Positions 18,841 through 27,993 of a stretch of 64,000 bases of DNA are shown piece after piece. The translations under genes were made by a program, and so were the position numbers. How positions within the stretch are numbered: position 1 is the first letter of the stretch; every line of letters begins with the position of its first letter. Origin of the DNA: Paraburkholderia ultramafica. GTDB lineage: Bacteria > Pseudomonadota > Gammaproteobacteria > Burkholderiales > Burkholderiaceae. The stretch is from positions 186,001 through 250,000 of the forward strand of contig NZ_CADIKK010000003.1 in assembly GCF_902859915.1 (NCBI RefSeq), given 5' to 3'. Under the pieces are notes generated by a model. That model had not been told where the DNA came from, ran no database searches, and saw only the letters and a list, made by a program, of their open reading frames with translations.

Positions 18841-19302
18841 ATGTTCGCCAACGTTCTGATCGTCTGCCACGCCAACGTGTGCCGTTCGCCTGCCGCCGAA
18901 ATGCTGTTCAAGGCAAAGCAGCGCAAGGCGTCGGAGGCGGGGCGGTCCACAGCGCCGATCGCGTTTCATTCGGCGGGCCTGCGGGCGATGAACGGCCACG
19001 CGATGGACCCGGTCATGCAGCGCCTGCTCGCCGAGCAGGGCGTTGCGCCCGGCATCCATTACTCGCGGCGCCTCGACCGCCAGCTCGTGCGCGCCGCCGA
19101 TCTGGTGCTGGTCACCGAACGCGCGCAGGTGAGCGACGTCGAAGCGCTCGATCCGGCCTCGCGCGGCAAGGTCTATCCGCTCGGCAAATGGGAAGACGAT
19201 TCCGACGTCGCCGATCCGCACGGCGGCGCGGAAACCGATTACAGGGAGAGTCTCGTGCTCATCGAACATCTGGTCATGGGATGGCTGAACAAAATATGCT
19301 GA
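18841..19302 (+). CDS. bceD: Low-molecular-weight protein tyrosine phosphatase
   Basis: 153 residues from the ATG at 18841. The P-loop is C9-x5-R15-S (CHANVCRSP) and the general-acid region is DVADPHGG near the C-terminus. In polysaccharide loci such enzymes dephosphorylate the tyrosine autokinase, here BceF, and so tune polymer export. The stop overlaps the bceE start region (TGATG), indicating translational coupling. Confidence 0.93.
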   Translation: MFANVLIVCHANVCRSPAAEMLFKAKQRKASEAGRSTAPIAFHSAGLRAMNGHAMDPVMQRLLAEQGVAPGIHYSRRLDRQLVRAADLVLVTERAQVSDVEALDPASRGKVYPLGKWEDDSDVADPHGGAETDYRESLVLIEHLVMGWLNKIC

Positions 19303-20504
19303 TGAAGAAACTCACTGCAAACTCATTCGCGCGCTGCAAATCGAAATTCGCCGCTACGCTTTTGCTGACGTCCTTTCTGTCGGCCTGCGCTACCGCACCG
19401 GGCAACTATCTCGACACGTCCCGTCTGAAAGAAGACGACCAGAACCGGCCCACCGAAACGTATCCGGTTCATCTGATCGACGCCAGCGTGATCACCGCGC
19501 AGGCGCAAGCCGCCGCCGCGAAGACCCAGGTGCTGCCGACCTCGCGTTACACCGACCCGTCGCAGTACGTGTACCGGCTCTCGCCACAGGACATTCTCGG
19601 CATCACCGTGTGGGATCACCCTGAATTGACCACCCCGCAGGGCAGCACGCTGTCGTCGGGCGGCAACACCACGCAGTCGATCGGCGGCGCGTTGCAGCAG
19701 CCGTATACGGCCGCGCTGCCGGGCCAGGCCGATCCGTACGGCCAGACCATCGCGTCCGACGGCACGATCTTTTTCCCGTTCGTCGGCCGCATCAAGGCCG
19801 CCGGCAAGACCACCAGCGAGGTGCGCGATCAGCTCGCCACCGGCCTCGTGCGCTATATCCGCAACCCGCAGGTCGACGTGCGCGTGCTGTCGTATCGCGG
19901 CCAGAAAGTCCAGGTGACCGGCGAAGTGAAGACGCCGGGGCCGCTCGCCATCAGCGACGTGCCGCTCACGCTGGTCGACGCGATTACGCGCTCGGGTGGC
20001 ACGAACCCGGACGCCGACATCCAGCGCGTGCGCCTCACGCGCAACAACCAGCTCTACGTGCTCGACGCCGACCGCATGCTCGATCGCGGCGACACCACGC
20101 AGAACGTGATGCTGCAAAGCGGCGACGTGATCAACGTGCCGGACCGTACGGACGCACGTGTTTTCGTGATGGGTGAAGTGAAGACGCCGATCCAGTTGCC
20201 GATCATCCGCGGCCGGATGACGATTGCCGACGCGCTCACGCAGGGCGGCGGCATTCTCAACACCGACGCCAATCCGCGCCAGATCTTCGTGATGCGCGGC
20301 ATGCGCGAGCATCCGACCAGGCCGGAGGTGTTCCGCCTCGACATGACGCAGCCGGACTCGATCATGCTGTCCTCGCAGTTCCAGTTGCAGCCGCTGGACG
20401 TCGTGTATGTGGGCACCGCCGCTTCGACCACGTTCAACCGTGTGTTGCAGCAGGTCCTGCCAAGCGTGCAGACGCTGTTCTACCTGAGGCAACTGACGCG
20501 CTGA
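19302..20504 (+). CDS. bceE: Outer-membrane polysaccharide export lipoprotein (Wza-type)
   Basis: 400 residues if started at ATG 19302, which shares a base with the bceD stop; in-frame ATGs at 19296 and 19281 are alternatives. The lipoprotein signal ends in LSAC (C29), followed by a Poly_export/SLBB arrangement: YVYRLSPQDILGITVWDHPE, FFPFVGRIKAAGKTTSEVRD, then SLBB-like repeats (VQVTGEVKTPGPLAISDVPL and VFVMGEVKTPIQLPIIRGRM). It forms the exit channel together with BceF. Confidence 0.93.
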   Translation: MKKLTANSFARCKSKFAATLLLTSFLSACATAPGNYLDTSRLKEDDQNRPTETYPVHLIDASVITAQAQAAAAKTQVLPTSRYTDPSQYVYRLSPQDILGITVWDHPELTTPQGSTLSSGGNTTQSIGGALQQPYTAALPGQADPYGQTIASDGTIFFPFVGRIKAAGKTTSEVRDQLATGLVRYIRNPQVDVRVLSYRGQKVQVTGEVKTPGPLAISDVPLTLVDAITRSGGTNPDADIQRVRLTRNNQLYVLDADRMLDRGDTTQNVMLQSGDVINVPDRTDARVFVMGEVKTPIQLPIIRGRMTIADALTQGGGILNTDANPRQIFVMRGMREHPTRPEVFRLDMTQPDSIMLSSQFQLQPLDVVYVGTAASTTFNRVLQQVLPSVQTLFYLRQLTR

Positions 20505-20599
20505 ACGTCTGAGCCGTAGACAGGCCCGCGCCGCATCGCCCTCACGGGCGCGGCGCGGGACCGAAGCAAACGCCGAAGCAACCGATACGGGATCGAATT

Positions 20600-22822
20600 G
20601 TGAGCACTCAAATTTCTCCACACATGGCTGGTCCGATCAAGACCGAAGAAGAAGACGTCGTCCTCGGACAACTGGTGCAGGTGATCCTCGACGACATCTG
20701 GTGGCTGCTCGCGATCGCCGCCGTGATCATCACGATGGCCGCCGCGTACTGCATTCTCGCGAAGCCGATCTATTCGGCCGACGCGCACGTGCGGGTCGAA
20801 CAGTCCGACAACACGTCGCAGGCGCTCACGCAGACGCAGACCGGCGCCGCGATCACCACCGGCTCGAGCTCGCTGCCGACCGACGCCGAAATCGAAATCA
20901 TCAAGAGCCGCGGCGTGGTCGGTCCGGTGGTGCAGCAGTTGAAGCTGAACTTCAGCATCACGCCGAAGACAGTGCCGCTGCTCGGCAGCATCGCCGCCCG
21001 GATGGCGACGCCGGGTCAGCCGGCGCGTGCGTGGCTGGGGCTGACGTCGTACGCATGGGGCGGCGAAAACGTCGAGCTCGATTCGATCGACGTGACGCCG
21101 GCGCTCGAAGGCCAGAAGCTGAACTTGAGAGTGATCGACGAGCAGCACTACGAACTGTTCGCGCCCAACGGCGCGCAGCTGCTGCGCGGCCAGGTCGGCC
21201 AGCAGGCGCAGGGCGGCGGGGTGACGATGCGCGTCAATCAACTGGTGGCGCGTCCCGGGCAGGAATTCACGGTGGTGCGATCCAACGACCTCGACGCGAT
21301 CACCGCGTTCCAGTCGGCCATCAGCGTGCAGGAGCAGGGCAAGCAGACCGGCGTGATCCAGATCTCGCTGGAAGACAAGAGCCCCGAACACGCGGCGCTG
21401 GTCGCCAACGCGCTCGCACAGTCGTATGTGCGCCAGCACGTGTCGAACAAGCAGGAAGACGCGATCCGGATGCTCGACTTCCTGAAAAGCGAGGAGCCGC
21501 GCCTGAAGTCCGATCTCGAACGCGCGGAAGCCGCGTTGACCGCGTATCAGCGCCAGTCCGGCTCGATCAACGCGAGCGACGAGGCCAAGGTGTACCTCGA
21601 AGGCAGCGTGCAGTACGAGCAGCAGATCGCCGGCTTGCGTCTGCAGATGGCGCAGTTGACCGAGCGCTACGGCGACGACCATCCGATGCTGAAGGCCGCG
21701 CGCGAGCAGATGGCCGAGTTGCAGGCGCAGCGCACCAAATACGCGGACCGTTTCCGCGATCTGCCGGCCACCGAAGTGAAGGCCGTGCAGTTGCAGCGTG
21801 ACGCCAAGGTTGCGGAAGACATCTACGTGCTGCTGCTCAACCGCGTGCAGGAGTTGTCGGTGCAGAAGGCGGGCACGGGCGGCAACGTGCACATCGTCGA
21901 CGCGGCGCTGCGCCCGGGCGCGCCGGTCAAGCCGAAGAAGATGCTGATCCTGTCGGCGGCGGTGATTCTCGGGCTGATTGCCGGTACGGGTTTCGTGTTC
22001 CTGCGCCGCAATATGTTCAAGGGCATCGACGACCCGGATCACATCGAGCGGGCGTTCCATCTGCCGGTGTTCGGCCTCGTGCCGCAAAGCGTCGAACAGG
22101 CGCAGCTCGAAAGCGCGTACCAGCGCGGCGGCGAACGTCTGCGCTCGGTGCTGGCGAGCGCGCGTCCGAAGGACGTGACGATCGAAAGTCTGCGCAGCCT
22201 GCGCACCTCGATGCAGTTCACGATGATGGACGCGCGCAACCGTATCGTGATGCTGACCGGCCCGATGGCCGGGGTCGGCAAGAGCTTCCTGACGGTCAAC
22301 CTCGCGGTGCTGCTCGCGCATTCGGGCAAGCGCGTGCTGCTGATCGACGGCGACATGCGGCGCGGCATGCTCGAACGCTATCTGGGCGGCGCGCAGGACA
22401 ACGGCCTGTCCGAATTGCTGAGCGGCCAGATCTCGCTTGAAGAGGCGATCCGCAGTTCGAACGTCGAAGGGCTCAGCTTCATCTCGTGCGGCCGCCGTCC
22501 GCCCAATCCGTCGGAGCTGCTGATGTCGCCGCGTCTGCCGCAATACCTCGACGGGCTCGCCAAGCGCTACGACGTGATCCTGATCGACACGCCGCCGGTG
22601 CTGGCCGTGACCGATGCGTCGATCATCGGCGCGTATGCCGGTTCGACCTTCTTCGTGATGCGCTCGGGCATGCACAGCGAAGGCGAGATCATCGATGCGC
22701 TGAAGCGCCTTCGCGCGGCCGGCGTGCACGTGCAGGGCGGCATTTTCAACGGCATGCCGGCGCGTTCGCGCGGCGGCTACAACCGCGGCTATGCGGCGGT
22801 TCATGAATATCTGAGCACCTGA
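20600..22822 (+). CDS. bceF: Polysaccharide co-polymerase / tyrosine autokinase (Wzc-type)
   Basis: 740 residues with a GTG start (20600); ATG at 20624 is an alternative. Wzz-type membrane domain: helix at about 34-55, long periplasmic region with coiled coil (about 290-400), second helix at about 450-472. The cytoplasmic BY-kinase has Walker A GPMAGVGKS (554-562), Walker A-prime LIDGDMRR (D583) and Walker B VILIDTPP (D663). The C-terminal tyrosines (Y727, Y731, Y737) are the expected autophosphorylation cluster. It controls chain length and export and is the likely substrate of BceD. Confidence 0.95.
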   Translation: MSTQISPHMAGPIKTEEEDVVLGQLVQVILDDIWWLLAIAAVIITMAAAYCILAKPIYSADAHVRVEQSDNTSQALTQTQTGAAITTGSSSLPTDAEIEIIKSRGVVGPVVQQLKLNFSITPKTVPLLGSIAARMATPGQPARAWLGLTSYAWGGENVELDSIDVTPALEGQKLNLRVIDEQHYELFAPNGAQLLRGQVGQQAQGGGVTMRVNQLVARPGQEFTVVRSNDLDAITAFQSAISVQEQGKQTGVIQISLEDKSPEHAALVANALAQSYVRQHVSNKQEDAIRMLDFLKSEEPRLKSDLERAEAALTAYQRQSGSINASDEAKVYLEGSVQYEQQIAGLRLQMAQLTERYGDDHPMLKAAREQMAELQAQRTKYADRFRDLPATEVKAVQLQRDAKVAEDIYVLLLNRVQELSVQKAGTGGNVHIVDAALRPGAPVKPKKMLILSAAVILGLIAGTGFVFLRRNMFKGIDDPDHIERAFHLPVFGLVPQSVEQAQLESAYQRGGERLRSVLASARPKDVTIESLRSLRTSMQFTMMDARNRIVMLTGPMAGVGKSFLTVNLAVLLAHSGKRVLLIDGDMRRGMLERYLGGAQDNGLSELLSGQISLEEAIRSSNVEGLSFISCGRRPPNPSELLMSPRLPQYLDGLAKRYDVILIDTPPVLAVTDASIIGAYAGSTFFVMRSGMHSEGEIIDALKRLRAAGVHVQGGIFNGMPARSRGGYNRGYAAVHEYLST

Positions 22823-22874
22823 GCGCCGCACGCGTTCAGAACCTAGCGCAACGACGATAACAAAGGACATCACG

Positions 22875-23798
22875 ATGAAAGTGACGGTACTGGTTCCGAC
22901 TTACCGCCGCCCGGCCGATCTGGTGCGCTGCCTCGCGGCGCTGCAACGGCAGTCGCGCGCGCCGGATGAAGTGGTGGTGGTGGCGCGCGCCGACGACGAC
23001 GCGACACACACCTGTCTGCGTGACCCGGCGGTGCCGGGCAAGCTGCCGCTGACGGTGGCGCTGGTCGAGGTGCCGGGTCAGGTCGCAGCGCTCAATCGCG
23101 GGCTGGATGCGGCCGGCGGCGACGTGATCGCGATCACCGACGACGACGCCGCGCCGCACGTCGACTGGGTCGAACGGATCGCGGCCGCGTTCGCCGGCGA
23201 CGCGCGTCTCGGCGCGCTCGGCGGGCGCGACTGGGTGCACGAAAAAGGCCGCGTGCTGGATGGTGAGCGGCCGCTGGTGGGCAAGGTCACCGCGCACGGC
23301 AAGATCATCGGCAATCATCATCTCGGGGTCGGCCACGCGCGCGAGGTCGACATCCTGAAGGGCGCCAACATGAGCTACCGGCGCGACGCGGTGCGCACGA
23401 TCCGCTTCGACGCGCGCTTGCGCGGTGCGGGCGCGCAGGTGCATAACGACATGGCGTTCAGCCTCGCCGTGAAGAACGCCGGCTGGAAGCTGATGTACGA
23501 CCCGCGCGTGGCGGTCGATCACTTCCCCGCCGAGCGTTTCGACGAAGACCGCCGCGACGCGCAAACCATGGCGGCATTGCGCAACGCCGCGTTCAACTTC
23601 CATCTGATCCTGCGCGACCAGTTGCCGCCGCTGCGCCGCGAAACCGCGTGGTGGTGGTGGACGCTGGTCGGCACACGGCTCTATCCGGGGCTCACGCATG
23701 CGGCGCTCGCGCTCGTCTCGAAGCAGGCGGGCCTGAAGCTATCGCGCTGGCGCGCGGTGCGCACCGGCGCGCATGAGGCGCGCCGCGCGCTGTCCTGA
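22875..23798 (+). CDS. bceG: GT2 family glycosyltransferase
   Basis: 307 residues, GT-A fold: VPTYRRPADLVRCLAAL at the start and an acidic metal site (TDDDAAPHVDW, about residues 93-103). It probably adds one sugar to the lipid-linked repeat unit. No transmembrane anchor is evident. The gene follows bceF by 52 bases, as in bce operons. Confidence 0.9.
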   Translation: MKVTVLVPTYRRPADLVRCLAALQRQSRAPDEVVVVARADDDATHTCLRDPAVPGKLPLTVALVEVPGQVAALNRGLDAAGGDVIAITDDDAAPHVDWVERIAAAFAGDARLGALGGRDWVHEKGRVLDGERPLVGKVTAHGKIIGNHHLGVGHAREVDILKGANMSYRRDAVRTIRFDARLRGAGAQVHNDMAFSLAVKNAGWKLMYDPRVAVDHFPAERFDEDRRDAQTMAALRNAAFNFHLILRDQLPPLRRETAWWWWTLVGTRLYPGLTHAALALVSKQAGLKLSRWRAVRTGAHEARRALS

Positions 23799-23800
23799 GT

Positions 23801-23828
23801 CACGTGAGCCACGTGAGCCACGTGAGCC
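23801..23828. repeat. 9-bp tandem repeat (CACGTGAGC x3)
   Basis: Three exact copies starting three bases after the bceG stop. Each contains CACGTG. Its position between two genes of one operon argues against a terminator. Confidence 0.85.
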
Positions 23829-23925
23829 AGGCGGCCCCCACAGCATCGCGCACGTTCGCGCATCGGCGCACGGCCCCCGCCAGGGCCGCCGATGCCTCTT
23901 TCCACCGGCAGAGCGGAGTGTCTGC

Positions 23926-25185
23926 ATGAGTACGAAAGTTCACGTTCATCTGTTTTACGGCGCCGACCCGCGCTTCTACCGGCCGGGCGACAACATCGGC
24001 TGCCTGTACGGCTATCACCACGCCGAGTCCGACGCGTTCAAGCTGACCTATTCGCAGGACGCGCGCGAAGGCAAGCCGGTGCGCCTCTTGCGCCGCGCGC
24101 TGAAAGCGCTGCTGGGGTTCGACTTCATCCATACGTGGCGCAACCGCGCCGAGATGCTGCGCTCCGACGTGATCTGGACGCACACCGAACAGGAATGGCT
24201 GTCCGCCGCGCTGATGCTGCTGCTGAGCGGACGCAAGGCGGGCACAGCCGCGTCGCCGCTGCTGCTCGCGCAAAGCGTGTGGCTGCTCGACAAGTGGCCT
24301 TCGTACGGGATTCTGCGCAGATGGCTGTATCGCAGGCTGATGACTCGCGCCGATCAGTTGACCACGCTCGCCAGCGAGAACGCCGATCTGTGCCAGCGCT
24401 ATTTCAAGCGTGAAGCGCGGCCGCTGCTCTACGGTCTCAATACACGTGACTTTCCGGTCAACGCGCCGACCCAATGGACGCCGCATACGCCGATCCGCAT
24501 CGCCGCGATCGGCAACGACCGCGACCGCGATTGGGAGACGCTCATCAAGGCCTTCGGCAACGATCCGCGTTACACCGTGAAGCTCGCGACGCGGCGGCGG
24601 ATTCCCGCATCGCTGCGCGCGCCGAACGTCGAGATCGCGTTGTTCTCGGGCATCCGCAAGCAGCACGAACTGTATGACTGGGCCGACGTGATCGTCGTGC
24701 CGTTGCGGCCCAATTCGCACGCGTCGGGCATCACCGTGATGCTCGAAGCGGCGGCGGTCGGCAAGCCGATGGTGGTGACGAACGTCGGCGCATTGCAGGA
24801 TTATTTTCCGGGGGACGAGGCGGCCTATATCCCGCCGTTCAATCCGCAGGCGCTGCGCGACGCGGTCGACCGGCTCGCCGCGGCGCCGGCCGAGGCGTTG
24901 CGCCAGGCGCAGGCGGCGGCCGCCGGTTTGCTGTCGCGCGATCTGACCACGCAGCACTATGCGATGCAGCACGTGCGGATTACCGAGGACATGCTGCGCG
25001 CGCGTGCTCATACCCAAGCGCACGCGCAAACGACAACGCAAGCGCAGGCGCAGGCGCACACGCGCACTCAGGCGCAAGCGCATACCCCGACCGCCGCCCA
25101 GGCGCACGCGCCAAAGCAGGCCTATGCGCCAAAGCAGGCGCAGCCCCCGCGCGCTGCCGCGCGCGAATCACGCGGAGGTCTCTGA
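23926..25185 (+). CDS. bceH: Glycosyltransferase with low-complexity tail
   Basis: 419 residues from ATG 23926; the open frame upstream is proline/arginine-rich and unlikely to be translated. A GT-B-like C-terminal half has IRIAAIGNDRDRDWETLIKA, VIVVPLRPNSHASGITVMLE and GKPMVVTNVG. From about residue 360 the chain becomes an Ala/Gln/His/Thr-rich repeat tail (AQAHT-type units, with an 18-bp duplication encoding APKQAYAPKQA) not expected in the family. Role: transfer of one sugar in the repeat unit. Confidence 0.85.
   Translation: MSTKVHVHLFYGADPRFYRPGDNIGCLYGYHHAESDAFKLTYSQDAREGKPVRLLRRALKALLGFDFIHTWRNRAEMLRSDVIWTHTEQEWLSAALMLLLSGRKAGTAASPLLLAQSVWLLDKWPSYGILRRWLYRRLMTRADQLTTLASENADLCQRYFKREARPLLYGLNTRDFPVNAPTQWTPHTPIRIAAIGNDRDRDWETLIKAFGNDPRYTVKLATRRRIPASLRAPNVEIALFSGIRKQHELYDWADVIVVPLRPNSHASGITVMLEAAAVGKPMVVTNVGALQDYFPGDEAAYIPPFNPQALRDAVDRLAAAPAEALRQAQAAAAGLLSRDLTTQHYAMQHVRITEDMLRARAHTQAHAQTTTQAQAQAHTRTQAQAHTPTAAQAHAPKQAYAPKQAQPPRAAARESRGGL
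25008..25150 (+). repeat. Low-complexity coding repeat in bceH
   Basis: Degenerate CAGGCGCAC/CAAGCGCAT units plus two near-identical GCGCCAAAGCAGGC copies, giving an Ala-Gln-His-Thr tail. Such tracts are prone to slippage. Confidence 0.7.
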
Positions 25186-25188
25186 ACG

Positions 25189-26667
25189 ATGTCGACGATT
25201 CCGCGCGCCAACGCAGCCGACGCCGCCGCAAGCGGCGTAGCGCGGGTGCTGTCCGGCGGCCCGCAGGAATGGCTGCCGCCGCTGTTGCTGTGGCTGATCA
25301 CGGCGGTATTGATCGTCGCGCATCAGGGCACGGTGCTCACGCTCGCGTTTCCGGTGCTCGCGATCCTGACGGGCCTGTGGCTGTACTTCAAGAGCCCGGC
25401 GCGCTACATCGGCTTCATGTGGTGGCTGTGGTTCCTGAGCCCGGAGGTGCGGCGTCTGGCCGACTGGTCCAAAGGCTCGTTCACGCCGACCAGCCTGATC
25501 CAGGTCGCGCCGCTCGCGGTCACGATGATCAGCGCGCTGTCACTGCTGCGCTACTACCGGCTGCTCGCGCAGCGGCGCGGCCTGCCGGTGCTGCTGATCC
25601 TGCTCGGCCTCGTCTATGCGTTCATGATCGGCGTGATGTCGAGCGGGCCGCTCGCGGCCATCTACGACCTCGCCAACTGGCTGTATCCGATCCTGATCGG
25701 CTTTCACATCATGGCGCACACGCGCCAGTATCCGCAGTATCGCGACACCATCGTCAACACGTTCATCTGGGGCATGCTGGCGATGGGCGGCTACGGCCTG
25801 ATCCAGTTCTTCATCATGCCGCAGTGGGACGCGCTGTGGATGCTCGGCTCGCAGATGAACTCGCAAGGCGACCCGGTGCCGATGGGCGTGCGCGTGTTCA
25901 GCACGATGAATTCGTCGGGGCCGTTCGCGTTCGCGATGATGGGCGCGATGGTCTTCGTGATGGCGGCCACGCACCGCGTGCGCTGGATCGCCGCGGCGCT
26001 GGGCTTCTTCTCGTTCGCGCTGAGTCTCGTGCGCTCCACGTGGGGCGGCTGGGTCATTGCGCTGCTGATTCAACTGGTCAAGTCGAACAACAAGGTGCGG
26101 GTGCGCATCGTCGCCAGCGCGGTGCTGCTGGCCGGTCTGTGCGTGCCGCTGCTGGCGGTCGGTCCGGTGGCCGAGCGGATGCAGGCGCGCCTGACCACCA
26201 TCGTCAACCTGAACGACGACCAGAGCTACGCCGCGCGCAACGAGTTCTACGCGAGCTTCGCGAAGACGGCCTTCACCGACGTGTCCGGCGAGGGCATGGG
26301 CGCGACCGGCACCTCGACCAAGCTGTCGAATGACGGCGGCCAGCTCGGCCAGTACGGCAACTTCGACAGCGGCGTGATGAACATCCCGTTCGTGCTCGGC
26401 TGGCCCGGCACGCTGCTGTACATGTCCGGCATCGTCTGGCTGGTGACGCGCGCGGTGCTCGCGTCGTTCAAATTGCGCGACGACAAATTCGTGTCCGCCT
26501 GCCTGAGCCTGAGTCTCGCGACCTTCGCGATGCTGGTGTTCACCAACTCGCTGGTCGGCACCGGTGGACTGCTGCTTTTCATGAGTGTTTTTTCGATCCT
26601 TTCCGCGGTCCATTACGAAAAGATGAACCGCAGACGCACGCTATTTCGCCACGGAGGCACTGATTGA
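25189..26667 (+). CDS. bceI: Exopolysaccharide polymerase (Wzy-type)
   Basis: 492 residues, very hydrophobic, about ten to twelve predicted membrane helices with a large loop near 340-400 (QSYAARNEFYASFAKTAFTD). Topology and position between glycosyltransferase genes fit an O-antigen-ligase/Wzy-like polymerase that links repeat units in the periplasm. Family sequence conservation is low, so the call leans on topology and context. Its TGA overlaps the bceJ start by four bases. Confidence 0.85.
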   Translation: MSTIPRANAADAAASGVARVLSGGPQEWLPPLLLWLITAVLIVAHQGTVLTLAFPVLAILTGLWLYFKSPARYIGFMWWLWFLSPEVRRLADWSKGSFTPTSLIQVAPLAVTMISALSLLRYYRLLAQRRGLPVLLILLGLVYAFMIGVMSSGPLAAIYDLANWLYPILIGFHIMAHTRQYPQYRDTIVNTFIWGMLAMGGYGLIQFFIMPQWDALWMLGSQMNSQGDPVPMGVRVFSTMNSSGPFAFAMMGAMVFVMAATHRVRWIAAALGFFSFALSLVRSTWGGWVIALLIQLVKSNNKVRVRIVASAVLLAGLCVPLLAVGPVAERMQARLTTIVNLNDDQSYAARNEFYASFAKTAFTDVSGEGMGATGTSTKLSNDGGQLGQYGNFDSGVMNIPFVLGWPGTLLYMSGIVWLVTRAVLASFKLRDDKFVSACLSLSLATFAMLVFTNSLVGTGGLLLFMSVFSILSAVHYEKMNRRRTLFRHGGTD

Positions 26668-27893
26668 GAGTCGCCATTGTCACGCACGTAGTGCGCCATA
26701 ACGACGGCCAGGGCCGCGTCAACCACGAGATCGCGCGCGCCGCCCTCGACGAGAACATCGGCGTCACGCTGGTCGCGTCGCATGTTGCGCCGGAGTTGCT
26801 GGCGCATCCTGAGGTCCGCTGGGCGCCGGTGAAGATCGGCCGCTGGTGGCCCACCAATCTGCTGCGCCAGCAGGTGTTCGCGTTGAAAAGCGCGCTGTGG
26901 CTGCGCGCGCATCGGCGCGAATACGACGTGCTGCACGTGAACGGTTTCATCACGTGGATGCCCGCCGACGTCAACACGTCGCACTTCGTGCATAGCGGCT
27001 GGTTCGGCAGCAAGTACTACCCGTTCGGGCTCACCAAGGGCATGTGGTCCGCGTATCAGTCGGTGTACACGCGTTGCAATGCGCTGCTCGAACGCTGGGC
27101 TTACCGGCGCTCGAAGGTGATCACGGCAGTGTCGCAAAAGGTCGCCGACGAAATCCGCGCGATCGGACTGAAGCCGGATAACCGCGTGGACGTGATCTAC
27201 AACGGTGTGGACACGCAAGGCTTCGCGGCGGCCACCGGCAATCGCGAGCAATTCGGCCTGCCGAAGGATGCGTTCCTGCTGTTGTTCGTCGGCGACCTGC
27301 GCACGCCGCGCAAGAATCTCGGCACCGTGCTGGCTGCGCTCAAGCATCTGCCCGAGCACGTGCAGATCGCGGTGGCGGGCTTCCTGCCGGGCAGCCCGTA
27401 TCCGGAAGAAGCGAAGGCGCTGGGCATCGCGCACCGCGTGCATTTTCTCGGGCTGGTGAAGGAGATGCCGGTGCTGATGCACTCGGTCGATGCGTTCGTG
27501 TTCCCGTCGCGCTACGAGGCGATGAGCCTGTCGCTGCTCGAAGCGATGGCGGCCGGGCTGCCGGTGGTCACGGCGCGCACCGCGGGGGGCGCCGAGATCA
27601 TCACGCCGGATTGCGGCATCGTGCTCGACGATCCGGACGATCCCAAGGCGCTGGCAGGCGCGGTCGTGCGCCTCGCCGGCAACGACGACGCGCGCCGCGC
27701 GATGGGCATCGCCGCCCATCAGCTCGCCACCGGTTTCGGCTGGGCGCGGATGGCCGCGCAATACATTGCGCTGTACCGGCAGTTGGCCGGGCAGCAGGAA
27801 AACCGCCGGCGCAACGACGCGGAAGCGTCGGTGGTCGCCAAGACCGACGCGTTGACGCTGAACACGCTGGCCGGACAGAAGAGCGCGGAATGA
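26664..27893 (+). CDS. bceJ: GT4 family glycosyltransferase
   Basis: 409 residues with a TTG start overlapping the bceI stop (TTGA) and GGAGG six bases upstream, so the rare start is well supported. GT-B features: RVAIVTHVVRHNDGQGRVNH at the N-terminus, LLFVGDLRTPRKNLGTVLAA, and FPSRYEAMSLSLLEAMAAGL, the E-x7-E motif region. It transfers one sugar of the repeat unit; donor not assignable. Confidence 0.9.
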   Translation: MRVAIVTHVVRHNDGQGRVNHEIARAALDENIGVTLVASHVAPELLAHPEVRWAPVKIGRWWPTNLLRQQVFALKSALWLRAHRREYDVLHVNGFITWMPADVNTSHFVHSGWFGSKYYPFGLTKGMWSAYQSVYTRCNALLERWAYRRSKVITAVSQKVADEIRAIGLKPDNRVDVIYNGVDTQGFAAATGNREQFGLPKDAFLLLFVGDLRTPRKNLGTVLAALKHLPEHVQIAVAGFLPGSPYPEEAKALGIAHRVHFLGLVKEMPVLMHSVDAFVFPSRYEAMSLSLLEAMAAGLPVVTARTAGGAEIITPDCGIVLDDPDDPKALAGAVVRLAGNDDARRAMGIAAHQLATGFGWARMAAQYIALYRQLAGQQENRRRNDAEASVVAKTDALTLNTLAGQKSAE

Positions 27894-27993
27894 CATATCG
27901 CATAGCGGCGCGGCGCTCGCTGCGCCGTGACATGTCGTGCATTCATTCGGCGCTTCATCGACACAACTCTCAGAACGCACAGGGGCAACAACC

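Noticed and set aside
17289..18950. 553-codon minus-strand frame over bceC
   Set aside because: Mirror of the UDP-glucose dehydrogenase gene; no recognisable domain.
23801..23828. CRISPR-like repeat
   Set aside because: Repeats are nine bases, directly adjacent and without spacers.
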